Below, one piece after another: positions 8,141 through 15,919 of a DNA stretch of 64,000 nucleotides. Both the position numbers and the translations under genes were made by a program. The notes beneath the pieces are model-generated. The model had not been told where the DNA came from. It did not search any database and worked only from the letters and a program-made list of their open reading frames with translations. Source of the stretch: an uncultured Gammaproteobacteria bacterium (GTDB lineage Bacteria; Pseudomonadota; Gammaproteobacteria; Eutrophobiales; Eutrophobiaceae); contig CALSRS010000001.1 in the NCBI GenBank assembly GCA_943788815.1, positions 1,363,501-1,427,500 of the forward strand, read 5' to 3'. Position 1 is the stretch's first letter, and each line of letters starts with the position of its first letter.

Positions 8141-9250
8141 TTATTCCCAGGGCATTAATGAAACGTGGATAACGCCTTCCATCTCTGTACCACCTACCGC
8201 CTTGATCGCAAGATCAGTATCCTTTAATCCAAACTTATGGGTGGTAATCAGGTCCAGAGGAAATCTGTCAGTCGCCAATTGTTTCATTGCAAGTTCGCAT
8301 GACAGAAAGTTATGCCCACGGGCACTCTTGATTGTGATGTATTTATTTGCAACTTTGCCTATGGGAAAATCTGGAAACGTGCCTATTTCACCCTGAATTA
8401 ACATTGTGCCACCCTTACGCTTTAAGGCCTCGATCCCGGTAAGATCAGGCACAGTACCGGCGCCCGCAGTACAATCCAGTGCAACATCCACTCCTTCGCC
8501 ACCTGTAATCTCCTTAATACGCTCTAGTGCATCTTCTTCCTGAACGTTAATTACATAATCTGCGCCGAGTTTTTTTGCAACATCAAGCCGAGCCTTATCC
8601 TTGGTTGTTCCGGTGACTATGATCAACGACGCGCCGGCCTGTTTACAGGCAACTGTCTGAGACAACCCTTGTTGACCTGGCCCTTGTATCAATACCCTTG
8701 AATCATACTCAACGCCGCAATCAAACAAGGCCCACTGAATACCATTAGACATGGGTGTCACAATTCCAGCCAATTCGGGGGAAACTCCATCCGGGACCTT
8801 ATGCAGGACCGTATTCCAGGGAAGATACATATACTGTGCAAAGCCTCCCCATAAATGTGGATCACGTTCAGCAGTACTATAACCGAACCTCAAACCCTCA
8901 GGATTCTTACGCCAGTCAGTTGATTTACATAATCGATACTCACCTTTATGGCACCACTCACATTGAAAGCATGGAATATAATGCTCAACAAATACCAGGT
9001 CGCCTTCCTTGACACCTTTTCTCTTCTGAAAAGTCTTACCAGCCTTGGCAATATAACCAATATTTTCATGCCCCATTATAACCGGCCCTTCAATAGGTGG
9101 TTTGGCATAAAATTTCACATCGGTACCACAAATCCCGGCGACTTCCATCTTAAGCATCGCGCCTTCATCTGAGATCTCTGGCATGGGATAATCACGAAAT
9201 TCTGTTTTATGTGGTCCCGTACGGACCGCAGCGGTAACTTGTTCAGTCAA
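8141..9250 (-). CDS. Zinc-dependent alcohol dehydrogenase (MDR family)
   Basis: This 369-residue medium-chain dehydrogenase/reductase oxidises an alcohol (or reduces a carbonyl) with NAD(P). The catalytic zinc region is GICGTD and MGHENIGY. The structural zinc is bound by four Cys in CFQCEWCHKGEYRLC. The nucleotide-binding turn is GPGQQG, and GGEGVDVALDCTAG follows in the Rossmann part. The start is TTG at 9250, supported by AGGGAG at the right distance. Its place ahead of ligK and ligJ suggests a role in the same aromatic pathway. The known dehydrogenases of that route (LigC, dihydrodiol dehydrogenase) belong to other families, so the exact step is unknown. Confidence 0.85.
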   Translation of the reverse strand: MTEQVTAAVRTGPHKTEFRDYPMPEISDEGAMLKMEVAGICGTDVKFYAKPPIEGPVIMGHENIGYIAKAGKTFQKRKGVKEGDLVFVEHYIPCFQCEWCHKGEYRLCKSTDWRKNPEGLRFGYSTAERDPHLWGGFAQYMYLPWNTVLHKVPDGVSPELAGIVTPMSNGIQWALFDCGVEYDSRVLIQGPGQQGLSQTVACKQAGASLIIVTGTTKDKARLDVAKKLGADYVINVQEEDALERIKEITGGEGVDVALDCTAGAGTVPDLTGIEALKRKGGTMLIQGEIGTFPDFPIGKVANKYITIKSARGHNFLSCELAMKQLATDRFPLDLITTHKFGLKDTDLAIKAVGGTEMEGVIHVSLMPWE

Positions 9251-9394
9251 AGAAGATCTCCCTTAAGAAATTATTATTATAAGAATATATAAAGCATTCT
9301 ATTTTACTTAAAAATACCTTTAAATTCCAGGGATAATCAGTAAATTCAGTTTACTCAATATGAATAAAATGTTAGCATATTGGACTGTTTCAGC

Positions 9395-9452
9395 GGGTAT
9401 ATACCCAATCTGGACCACATCCTGAAGACGAGATTGCACGTACTGCCCCCCC
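9395..9452. promoter_or_regulatory. Possible metal-responsive operator region (palindrome plus C-tract)
   Basis: GGGTATATACCC at 9395-9406 is a perfect 12-base palindrome. Thirty-five bases on, TACTGCCCCCCC at 9441-9452 reads on the other strand as a G-tract followed by CAGTA, which fits the right half of the RcnR-type operator (G6-N-AGTA). Both lie in the 330-base divergent gap between the dehydrogenase and the nickel/cobalt-type transporter. No CsoR/RcnR regulator gene is in the window, so this is a prediction from sequence alone. I see nothing else in this gap except AT-rich DNA. Confidence 0.4.
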
Positions 9453-9580
9453 GAAGGGTTTTCATTACTTATTCTGCAGTTATTTCAACAGTACAATAAA
9501 TGATGTACTTCACTGAATTCGCGTCTTTGTATAGTAATAATGATTTATAGCTGATTGTCTAACTAATACTGGAGATTGAA

Positions 9581-10288
9581 TTGGAATACTATCCCTTACT
9601 GATTCTGGGTATTTTTGTTGGTATGCAACATGCCCTGGAAGCAGATCACCTGGCGGCAGTTGCTGCCATGAGTGCCGGGCGCACATCCCGTAGGGCCTTG
9701 ATACTTAGGGGTAGTCTGTGGGGATTGGGTCATACCATGACACTTTTGACTATATGTGGCGTGTTACTCATCTGGGGTGGGACTATTTCCCCCAAATTGC
9801 AGTCCATGCTTGAAATGATGGTTGCGATTATGATCGTTGGCCTGGGCGCAAATGTACTAATAAAGCTATACCGACAACGCCCACATTTCCATTTTCATGA
9901 GCATGAGACAGGTGAACACCATCTCCATGCCCATACACATCAAAGTGAAACCAGAGAGCAAGTACTAAATAAACACAAGCACCAGCATTCAGATCTTGGA
10001 TTGGGCAGGGCTGTACTGGTCGGCATGATGCACGGCACGGCAGGGTCTGCAGGCCTTTTGGTATTAGCTGCAACAGCGAGTTCACTTATTAGTTCTATCG
10101 GCTATGTCATCGCCTTTGGTATCGGCTCGATTATAGGCATGGCAATACTATCCTTTGTTGCATCATATCCCATGCGTACTATGGAAAAATGTGCTAACTG
10201 GTTCAACAACCTCGCATTTGCAACGGTAGGATGCGCAGCAATCGTAATTGGAGTACGGTTATTCACAGATAACCTGGCCGCTCTGTAA
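9581..10288 (+). CDS. Nickel/cobalt-type membrane transporter with His-rich loop
   Basis: This 235-residue integral membrane protein belongs to the NiCoT/NicO/UreH group. The first helix carries GMQHALEADHLAAV, the HX4DH metal signature of these transporters, and a second copy-like motif MMHGTAGSAGLL occurs in the second half. Between them a cytoplasmic or periplasmic loop (about residues 105-140) contains more than a dozen His residues, as in the RcnA efflux pump. The start is TTG, chosen because GGAG lies six bases upstream and no better start exists. It begins a plus-strand run with a class II aldolase, a small protein and two permease halves. Direction of transport (uptake or efflux) cannot be decided. 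The operator-like sites upstream would fit efflux. Confidence 0.8.
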   Translation: MEYYPLLILGIFVGMQHALEADHLAAVAAMSAGRTSRRALILRGSLWGLGHTMTLLTICGVLLIWGGTISPKLQSMLEMMVAIMIVGLGANVLIKLYRQRPHFHFHEHETGEHHLHAHTHQSETREQVLNKHKHQHSDLGLGRAVLVGMMHGTAGSAGLLVLAATASSLISSIGYVIAFGIGSIIGMAILSFVASYPMRTMEKCANWFNNLAFATVGCAAIVIGVRLFTDNLAAL

Positions 10289-10292
10289 AGAG

Positions 10293-10982
10293 ATGACCAG
10301 CAAAGACCCCAAGGTAAATACATACCGGTCTGAACTAATACAGGCCATTTCATTATTAGAAAAGCTTGGAATAATAGATTTTAATGGTCACTTCAGCACC
10401 CGCTTAAGTGATGGTAATATTCTGATTAATATAGGCGCATCAGTACGGTGCAACTTAACCAATGCCGATTTTGTCATTGTCGATAAGTACGGTGATATCT
10501 CCGAAGGCGACCCGAAACCACCAGCAGAACTACCCTTACACCTGGCAATTTATGAATCACGTCCAGATGTAGATTCAATTGTCCATTGCCACCCAAGATG
10601 GTCAACCCTGCTGTCGTCTAGCGGACACAATTACCAGGTCACTATGCCGCAAGGGGCCTTACTGGGTAATGTTCCTTTGTTTGATTCCCCAATGTCTGTT
10701 AATAATTCCAAAATTGCCGCTGCTGTGGCGAAAAAACTGGGGAATGAAAAGGCGGCCTTACTTAAGGCGCATGGATCAGTCGTAACCGGCATTGATATTT
10801 TGGAAGCCACCGTCATGGCTATCTACCTGGAACTGAATGCGGAGCGACAGGCGCAGGGGCAGTTACTGGGGAAGCCCTATGTTTTTAATGATGAAGAAGC
10901 GGCATCCTTGAGTAAAGGGCTGTATAAAAGAGGCTTGTTTGAAAAATGCTGGAATTTCTATGTTTCAAAATTCAGCCTTTAA
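10293..10982 (+). CDS. Class II aldolase/adducin family protein
   Basis: The 229-residue cytoplasmic protein belongs to the zinc-dependent class II aldolase family (fuculose-phosphate aldolase and relatives, including decarboxylases and epimerases). The metal-binding core is visible as IVHCHPRW (paired His) and LLKAHGSVV (third His), with GHFSTRL near the N-terminus and the PPAELPLHLAIY helix carrying the catalytic acid position. I start at the ATG at 10293, four bases after the stop of the transporter gene. An upstream in-frame start would lie inside that gene. The substrate is not evident. Tight linkage to a metal transporter and permeases suggests one transcription unit. Confidence 0.8.
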   Translation: MTSKDPKVNTYRSELIQAISLLEKLGIIDFNGHFSTRLSDGNILINIGASVRCNLTNADFVIVDKYGDISEGDPKPPAELPLHLAIYESRPDVDSIVHCHPRWSTLLSSSGHNYQVTMPQGALLGNVPLFDSPMSVNNSKIAAAVAKKLGNEKAALLKAHGSVVTGIDILEATVMAIYLELNAERQAQGQLLGKPYVFNDEEAASLSKGLYKRGLFEKCWNFYVSKFSL

Positions 10983-11015
10983 ATGCATTGAGTAGCTAAT
11001 TACAGGAGAAAGACT

Positions 11016-11381
11016 ATGTGCGGAGACGAAGATGATCACAACCACCTGGACGACGATCTTTTTAATCATTTTTTAAAGGCCGCAGACAAGTTCGGTGTCA
11101 CGCCGGATGAAAATGCAGAAAATACACCATCAGATATAACTGAGAGTGATGCCAGAAGCCATTACATGGAAGGTCTATTCAAGGCTGGACTGACGCGCGC
11201 AATCAATGATACCAACCATATCCAAAATGGGCCTAAAATGGATCTGGTCGCGGGACAGGCAATTGTGTTTGCAAGGCTTGCAGGTATGCTAGCCGCACAA
11301 TTACCTCCTGAATCAAACCTGTTTCACACTGTAATAAGTGCATTAATGGAAGGTCACAAACAAGCAACGCATCATCATTAA
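11016..11381 (+). CDS. Small acidic protein with His-rich ends, function unknown
   Basis: I do not recognise this 121-residue protein. It has no signal peptide. The N-terminus is acidic with a Cys and several His (MCGDEDDHNHLDDD), the middle is helical, and it ends in three His. An AGGAGAA ribosome binding site precedes the ATG. It lies 33 bases after the aldolase gene and ahead of the permease halves. The His and Asp clusters, together with the transporter at the start of the operon, suggest divalent metal binding or chaperoning, which is only an inference. Confidence 0.65.
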   Translation: MCGDEDDHNHLDDDLFNHFLKAADKFGVTPDENAENTPSDITESDARSHYMEGLFKAGLTRAINDTNHIQNGPKMDLVAGQAIVFARLAGMLAAQLPPESNLFHTVISALMEGHKQATHHH

Positions 11382-11414
11382 GCTGTTGCTCACACCGATA
11401 ACCAAAATTCAACA

Positions 11415-12020
11415 TTGTCTACGAACAGTCAATTTGATACCCAAGCGATAACGCTACGCAGGCGTTTACACATTTTAATGCTGGCAAGCTTTGGTAAGAC
11501 ATTCTGGATCTTTGCCGGGTTTGCATTGGTAATGGGAATATTGACCCATAATATTCTTGGGCCGGAATTGTTCCATGAGGCACTCAGCAATGACATTGAT
11601 CATCTGCTTGGCATCATGCCCAGGGTCATTGCGGCACTCACCCTGGCGGGATTTATCTGGATATTAATGCCTCGAGACAAGTTTTCTCAACTGGTAGGAC
11701 GTTATCGTGGAATTAAAGGATTAATGCTAGCTGCACTGGCAGGATTCATTACGCCTGGTGGGCCATCAGCCGCATTTCCATTTCTAGCGATTATAGCAAG
11801 AGCAGGCGCTGATAGAGGCGTTATGGTTGCCTATATCACCAGCTGGGCAATCCTGGGGATACAAAGAATTTTGGTTTGGGACCTGCCATTCATGGGCGCT
11901 GAAATAACTGTGACACGATTTTTAATCAGCATACCTCTTCCAATCATTGCAGGATTGATTGCTCAGAGACTACCCCTGACTTTGACAATTGGCGAAGAAG
12001 AAAATAAGCCTACACCATGA
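11415..12020 (+). CDS. Half-size permease, first half
   Basis: The 201-residue membrane protein has about five hydrophobic segments and the motif TPGGPSAAFPFLAIIARAGA, resembling one repeat of the DUF318/ArsP-type permeases. The start is uncertain: TTG at 11415 gives the longest form but has no clear ribosome binding site, and ATG at 11478 is an alternative that still keeps the first helix. Its last four bases (ATGA) overlap the start of the next gene, which encodes a similar half with a matching PSGP motif. The two probably assemble as one transporter. The cargo is unknown. The operon context points to a metal, metalloid or organic acid. Confidence 0.65.
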   Translation: MSTNSQFDTQAITLRRRLHILMLASFGKTFWIFAGFALVMGILTHNILGPELFHEALSNDIDHLLGIMPRVIAALTLAGFIWILMPRDKFSQLVGRYRGIKGLMLAALAGFITPGGPSAAFPFLAIIARAGADRGVMVAYITSWAILGIQRILVWDLPFMGAEITVTRFLISIPLPIIAGLIAQRLPLTLTIGEEENKPTP

Positions 12021-12526
12021 ATATAGTAATGATAATAATTTATATCATGCCAGTTGCTCTGGGTATATATGCCTACTCTCGAGGAGATGACAGTTTCAAA
12101 AAAGGTCTCACGCGGGGACTAGAACAATTTATAATTATTGTGCCAAGAATGATCTGTGCTCTGATTGCCGCAGAATTTATGGCGATGTTAATACCGACAG
12201 AAGTTATTAGTCAGTTTCTTGGCGATGAAGCAGGAATAATTGCTATCTTAATTGGTGCCTTGACTGGAATGATGGTGCCATCGGGTCCTGTAATTTCTTT
12301 TTCCATCGCGGCTACCTTTGCCAATGCAGGTGCATCAACACCAGCAGTGATAGCATTTTTAACAGCATGGAGTATTTTCAGCGCACATCGAATCTTGATT
12401 TATGAAATCCCATTGCTGGGTGTGTCTTTCTTCAAAGTTAGATCTATCTCTGTGCTGATATTACCTGTGCTCGCAGGCGTTTTCACTATGCTTTCTACGA
12501 GTCTGCTCTCATTACTCTCTGGATAA
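12017..12526 (+). CDS. Half-size permease, second half
   Basis: The 169-residue protein has about five membrane segments, and a central GMMVPSGPVISFSIAATFA motif mirrors the GGP motif of the preceding gene. AHRILIYEIPLLG likewise mirrors IQRILVWDLPFMG there. The ATG overlaps the preceding stop by ATGA, so translation is coupled. The pair looks like the two inverted or parallel repeats of one permease kept as separate chains. It ends only 17 bases from the convergent Rieske gene. Confidence 0.65.
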   Translation: MNIVMIIIYIMPVALGIYAYSRGDDSFKKGLTRGLEQFIIIVPRMICALIAAEFMAMLIPTEVISQFLGDEAGIIAILIGALTGMMVPSGPVISFSIAATFANAGASTPAVIAFLTAWSIFSAHRILIYEIPLLGVSFFKVRSISVLILPVLAGVFTMLSTSLLSLLSG

Positions 12527-12543
12527 CTTGTAGTAAGTAATTA

Positions 12544-13863
12544 CTATACAGATGTATGCGGTTCACCTTCTTTTACTCGTAATGCTTCATCGGCACCCTC
12601 AATAAACTTTTCTTCTTTGGATAATAAAATAGATACCGACCTTACTTTATGATGTTCTGGATCGACTCCCTGCGGAATTTCCCCATTCTTCTCAAAAGCC
12701 TCAATCGCACTAAATATTTTACGTCGCGCTAACATGATCCCTCGATCAGTCGGGGCCAGCATTTCAAATGATCGGTCACAGACTCCTCCCCATGCAACGC
12801 GTTCGCCGGTTTCAGGATCGATGCTCGCCATACTTTCCTGCAACGAAGAATCCTGTATTGCAATTCCTTCTATACCACTATAGGTAGAACCTTCTTTCTG
12901 GGCTTTACGATTCATTAAATAATCATTTTCCCTGTTCGCACGAGGTATATATGTCCCCGGTGTATAGGCGCAGTGTATACCATGCCCCTCTTCCATCGCC
13001 TCTCGCTCGACATCCGTTAATGCGCGATTTGATTTGTAATCAAAACTCCACGCCCAACACGTTTTATCATCAATTGGCACCCAAAAGTGTCCGTGTACTG
13101 GATGGTCACCTCGTGGGGGCACCATGGTAAAAAAGGGCATTAGCCAGGGTGTAATTCGCCAATAATACTGTTCATCCTCTGCATTACGACGCGCGCCTAC
13201 AACAAGTCCACCTTGGTAATCTTCTACTTCAAAAACCGGCTTCAAATCTGAGAGGTTATATTCATTTCCCTTTGCGCCCTTAAAAAGCGGATCTGTTTCA
13301 AGATTATGACTATGTAAAAAAGAAACATGACTAGAGTCAATTCCTCCTTCAAGGGCTTGTAGCCAGTTACTTTCCTGCAGCCGTTTGGAAAAAAAGCTTT
13401 GTTCTTTGGGGACAGTGCAGGCTTCATATTCTGGCAATGGCGGCTGGTTTTCAGGTGCCCCCATATAGGTCCATAAAACTCCTCCTTTTTCCACCAAGGG
13501 ATAGGATTTTAATTTAATATTCTTGGCATATTCAGGCGATTCCGAAGGTACATCAGTACATTGGCCTGTAATGTCATACTTCCAACCATGATATGGGCAC
13601 CTTATTCCTTTGTCTTCTGTTCGCCCAAACCAAAGTGAAACACAGCGATGCGCACAAAATTCATCAATTAAACCATATTGACCATCACTGTCTCTAAACG
13701 CGACTAAATATTCAGACATTAATTGAACTCGCACAGGCGGACAGTCCGGAGCTGGCAGTTCCTCTGCTAATAATGCAGGTACCCAATAACACCTGAACAA
13801 GTTTCCCATAGGTGTTCCTGGCCCGGTTTTACAGATCAGATCATTTTTTTCTTTTGTAAGCAT
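12544..13863 (-). CDS. Rieske non-heme iron oxygenase, alpha subunit (phthalate 4,5-dioxygenase type)
   Basis: This oxygenase component adds O2 to an aromatic acid, or O-demethylates one, using electrons from a separate reductase. The Rieske [2Fe-2S] centre is C70-x-H72 and C89-x2-H92 (FCAHRC, CPYHGWKYD). The mononuclear iron site is D176-x2-H179-x4-H184 in GGIDSSHVSFLHS, with the preceding NWLQALEGG. The opening GPGTPMG segment is typical of phthalate 4,5-dioxygenase and LigX-like enzymes. Length, 439 residues, is normal. GAGGAAT precedes the ATG. A paralogue of identical length lies at 51375-52694. No reductase or ferredoxin gene is in the window. The neighbouring 4,5-dihydroxyphthalate decarboxylase makes a phthalate-type substrate the best guess. 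Confidence 0.88.
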   Translation of the reverse strand: MLTKEKNDLICKTGPGTPMGNLFRCYWVPALLAEELPAPDCPPVRVQLMSEYLVAFRDSDGQYGLIDEFCAHRCVSLWFGRTEDKGIRCPYHGWKYDITGQCTDVPSESPEYAKNIKLKSYPLVEKGGVLWTYMGAPENQPPLPEYEACTVPKEQSFFSKRLQESNWLQALEGGIDSSHVSFLHSHNLETDPLFKGAKGNEYNLSDLKPVFEVEDYQGGLVVGARRNAEDEQYYWRITPWLMPFFTMVPPRGDHPVHGHFWVPIDDKTCWAWSFDYKSNRALTDVEREAMEEGHGIHCAYTPGTYIPRANRENDYLMNRKAQKEGSTYSGIEGIAIQDSSLQESMASIDPETGERVAWGGVCDRSFEMLAPTDRGIMLARRKIFSAIEAFEKNGEIPQGVDPEHHKVRSVSILLSKEEKFIEGADEALRVKEGEPHTSV

Positions 13864-14192
13864 TTACCAAATTCCTCGCTTATAGATATTCATTCTATGC
13901 TTGTAAGCAGATAATTGTGATTTAAACTTTTCTTTTTAACGCTGGCAGGTAATTCAATAGGAAATTTTCGAGTTTATATTGAACACTGGGTCACAGCGTG
14001 TCCAGAACTTTATACTGGAATTTAAGCCAAAAATTATACCATTCCCCATGTTTTCTAACAATCCGTTACTTTATTTTTAATTCTTCATCCCTTAATCCGT
14101 ATGTTGCATGGAATCTCATCGCATTTACGCTTACACTTTCTGTTTTTTCAGTAATAAAGAATCACATTACAATAAAGCATTGAGGACAAAAA
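13864..14192. other. Divergent intergenic region, 329 bases
   Basis: This gap separates the Rieske gene (minus) from the PanB-like gene (plus) and must hold both promoters. I see no convincing -35/-10 pair. An imperfect dyad with CTGG and CCAG ends at 13986-14005 could be an operator. A short open frame at 13998-14183 has no ribosome binding site or family resemblance and is not counted. Confidence 0.4.
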
Positions 14193-15020
14193 ATGGCAGA
14201 TAAAGTGACAATTCCACATCTTCAACAAATGAAGGACAAGGGAGAAAAGATCATCGGTATAGTAGCCTGGGATTACCACATGGCCTGTATTGCCGATCGT
14301 GCCGGTGTTGATATCATCTCAGTGGGGGATACAGTCGGGATTAATTTGTGGGGACAGACCAATCCCCTCGAAATCACTATGGACCAGATGATAACTGTGA
14401 CCCAGGCAGTGCGACGTGGAACCAAACGCGCACTCGTGAGCGCCGATTTTCCCTATGGACCATTGCAAGAAGGTGCTAAGGCTGCGGTACGGGCGGGAGT
14501 ACGCATGGTCAAAGAGGCTGGTATTGATGTGATCAAACTCGATGGAGCAGCCGATTTTCCCGAGGCTGTGACAGCGCTAACCCGTGCGGGAATTCCTGTG
14601 TGGGCCCAGTTTGGGATCACCCCACAGACCGCACTGAAATACGGCATGGATTATTCCGCGGTCTCCAAACCGGGAGTCGAGGTCCCCTCTGCCATGTGTG
14701 AACATCTGATCAATGAAGCGAAAATGCTTGAGGAGGCCGGGGCAGTCATGCTGAATTTTACCAATTCAGGGCCGATTGTCGGCGCGGCAGTGACCGCTGC
14801 AGTTTCCATACCTGTAATTGGTGGCCTCGGTGGAGGTCCGTGGCTGGACGGCCGTGTAAGACTTGCGAATACGGCTATAGGGTATGGCGTCAAATTCCTC
14901 GACGAGGATCGTGACACCTATGCAAATATATCACGCTCTATACTGGAGGCATTCACGACGATGATTTCTGAGGCGCGTGACGGCCAGCAGATCAAGAGTG
15001 GGTCCCCTTTAAAGAAATAA
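14193..15020 (+). CDS. PanB-like (ketopantoate hydroxymethyltransferase superfamily) protein
   Basis: The 275-residue protein has the PEP-mutase/PanB TIM-barrel pattern. SVGDTVGINLWGQT (Asp46) and SADFPYG (Asp85) match the PanB metal ligands, KLDG (Lys115, Asp117) replaces the PanB KxEG, and QFGITPQ matches the HLGLTPQ segment. Aligned by eye, the PanB catalytic Glu181 position is a Thr here, and HLG has become QFG. It is therefore probably not the pantothenate enzyme but a catabolic relative acting on a 2-oxo acid or a C-C bond. No panC is nearby. GAGGA precedes the ATG, and an alpha/beta hydrolase gene follows after 12 bases. Confidence 0.7.
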   Translation: MADKVTIPHLQQMKDKGEKIIGIVAWDYHMACIADRAGVDIISVGDTVGINLWGQTNPLEITMDQMITVTQAVRRGTKRALVSADFPYGPLQEGAKAAVRAGVRMVKEAGIDVIKLDGAADFPEAVTALTRAGIPVWAQFGITPQTALKYGMDYSAVSKPGVEVPSAMCEHLINEAKMLEEAGAVMLNFTNSGPIVGAAVTAAVSIPVIGGLGGGPWLDGRVRLANTAIGYGVKFLDEDRDTYANISRSILEAFTTMISEARDGQQIKSGSPLKK

Positions 15021-15032
15021 ACGAGGTTAATC

Positions 15033-15887
15033 ATGTCAGTTGTAGAAATAAATGGAATCAAAACCAACTATGAAGTCAAGGGAGACGGTCCCCCGCTACT
15101 TATGTATTCTCCTGGTGGCTTTGACGCCTCCATGGATAAGTGGACCAATCTTGGCGTTTATAAAAAAATAAAATTACTCGACCATTTACCTGAAAAATAT
15201 ACCTGTATTATTTTTGACAGGCGCGAAACAGGTCTGTCCGGTGGCAAAGTCGAACGAATCTCCTGGGACCATTATGTGGCCCAGGGCAAAGGACTGCTGG
15301 AACACCTGGGCCATGATAAGGCCCACTTACTGGGTGGATGCATGGGAGTGTGTCCTGTCACCGTGTTTTCAGTGAAGCATCCTGAGATGGTCCTCAGTCA
15401 GATCCTGTATTGGCCCGTCGGAGGCGCCAAGTTCAGGATAAGAGGTCATGATCGTTTTAATACCCATCTCGCACTGATAGAAGAAAAGGGCCTTGAAGGT
15501 GTAGTTGAACTGGCACTGAATACTGAAGAGGGGTTTGGGAAAGATCCTCGTGTCGGTCCCTGGGCCCCGGTCATAAGAAGTGACAAAGCTTTTGCCGATC
15601 ACTATGCCAGTATGGATGTAGAGCAATATAAATTAATAATTAAAGGGATGTCACGCACCTTGCTGGACAGAGATACTGCCCCAGGCGCAGAACCAGAGGA
15701 TTTATTACGACTGACGGTTCCGACTTATATCGTACCAGGGAAAGATATTGCCCATTCAACCGCTGCTGCCAGGTATCTGGAAGAATGTATTCCGGGCTCG
15801 GAGTACTGGGACATAGCTCCAGATGATCAAACAGAGGAAAATGTTCCAGAGAAATTACTGAAGTTTCTGGACCGGGCTGCTGGATAA
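15033..15887 (+). CDS. Alpha/beta hydrolase-fold protein with Cys nucleophile elbow
   Basis: The 284-residue cytoplasmic protein has the alpha/beta hydrolase layout: early strand PLLMYSPGG, then FDRRETGLSG, then the nucleophile elbow LLGGCMGVC. The elbow residue is Cys103 instead of the usual Ser. The acid loop is PGKDIAH. At the place where the catalytic His normally sits, near the C-terminus, the sequence reads IAPDDQTEE with no His. The triad is therefore atypical. It could be a C-C bond hydrolase or lyase, a Cys hydrolase, or a non-hydrolytic member. It is 12 bases downstream of the PanB-like gene, and the two likely act in consecutive steps. GAGG precedes the ATG. Confidence 0.75.
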   Translation: MSVVEINGIKTNYEVKGDGPPLLMYSPGGFDASMDKWTNLGVYKKIKLLDHLPEKYTCIIFDRRETGLSGGKVERISWDHYVAQGKGLLEHLGHDKAHLLGGCMGVCPVTVFSVKHPEMVLSQILYWPVGGAKFRIRGHDRFNTHLALIEEKGLEGVVELALNTEEGFGKDPRVGPWAPVIRSDKAFADHYASMDVEQYKLIIKGMSRTLLDRDTAPGAEPEDLLRLTVPTYIVPGKDIAHSTAAARYLEECIPGSEYWDIAPDDQTEENVPEKLLKFLDRAAG

Positions 15888-15919
15888 ACCAGTCGCCCGG
15901 GCCTTATGATACCTGTTTA

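Noticed and set aside
13998-14183. Plus-strand frame of 61 codons just upstream of the PanB-like gene
   Set aside because: No ribosome binding site or family resemblance; AT-rich promoter DNA is the simpler explanation.
14193-15020. Pantothenate biosynthesis gene panB
   Set aside because: Key active-site positions differ and no panC or panD is nearby, so only superfamily membership is claimed.
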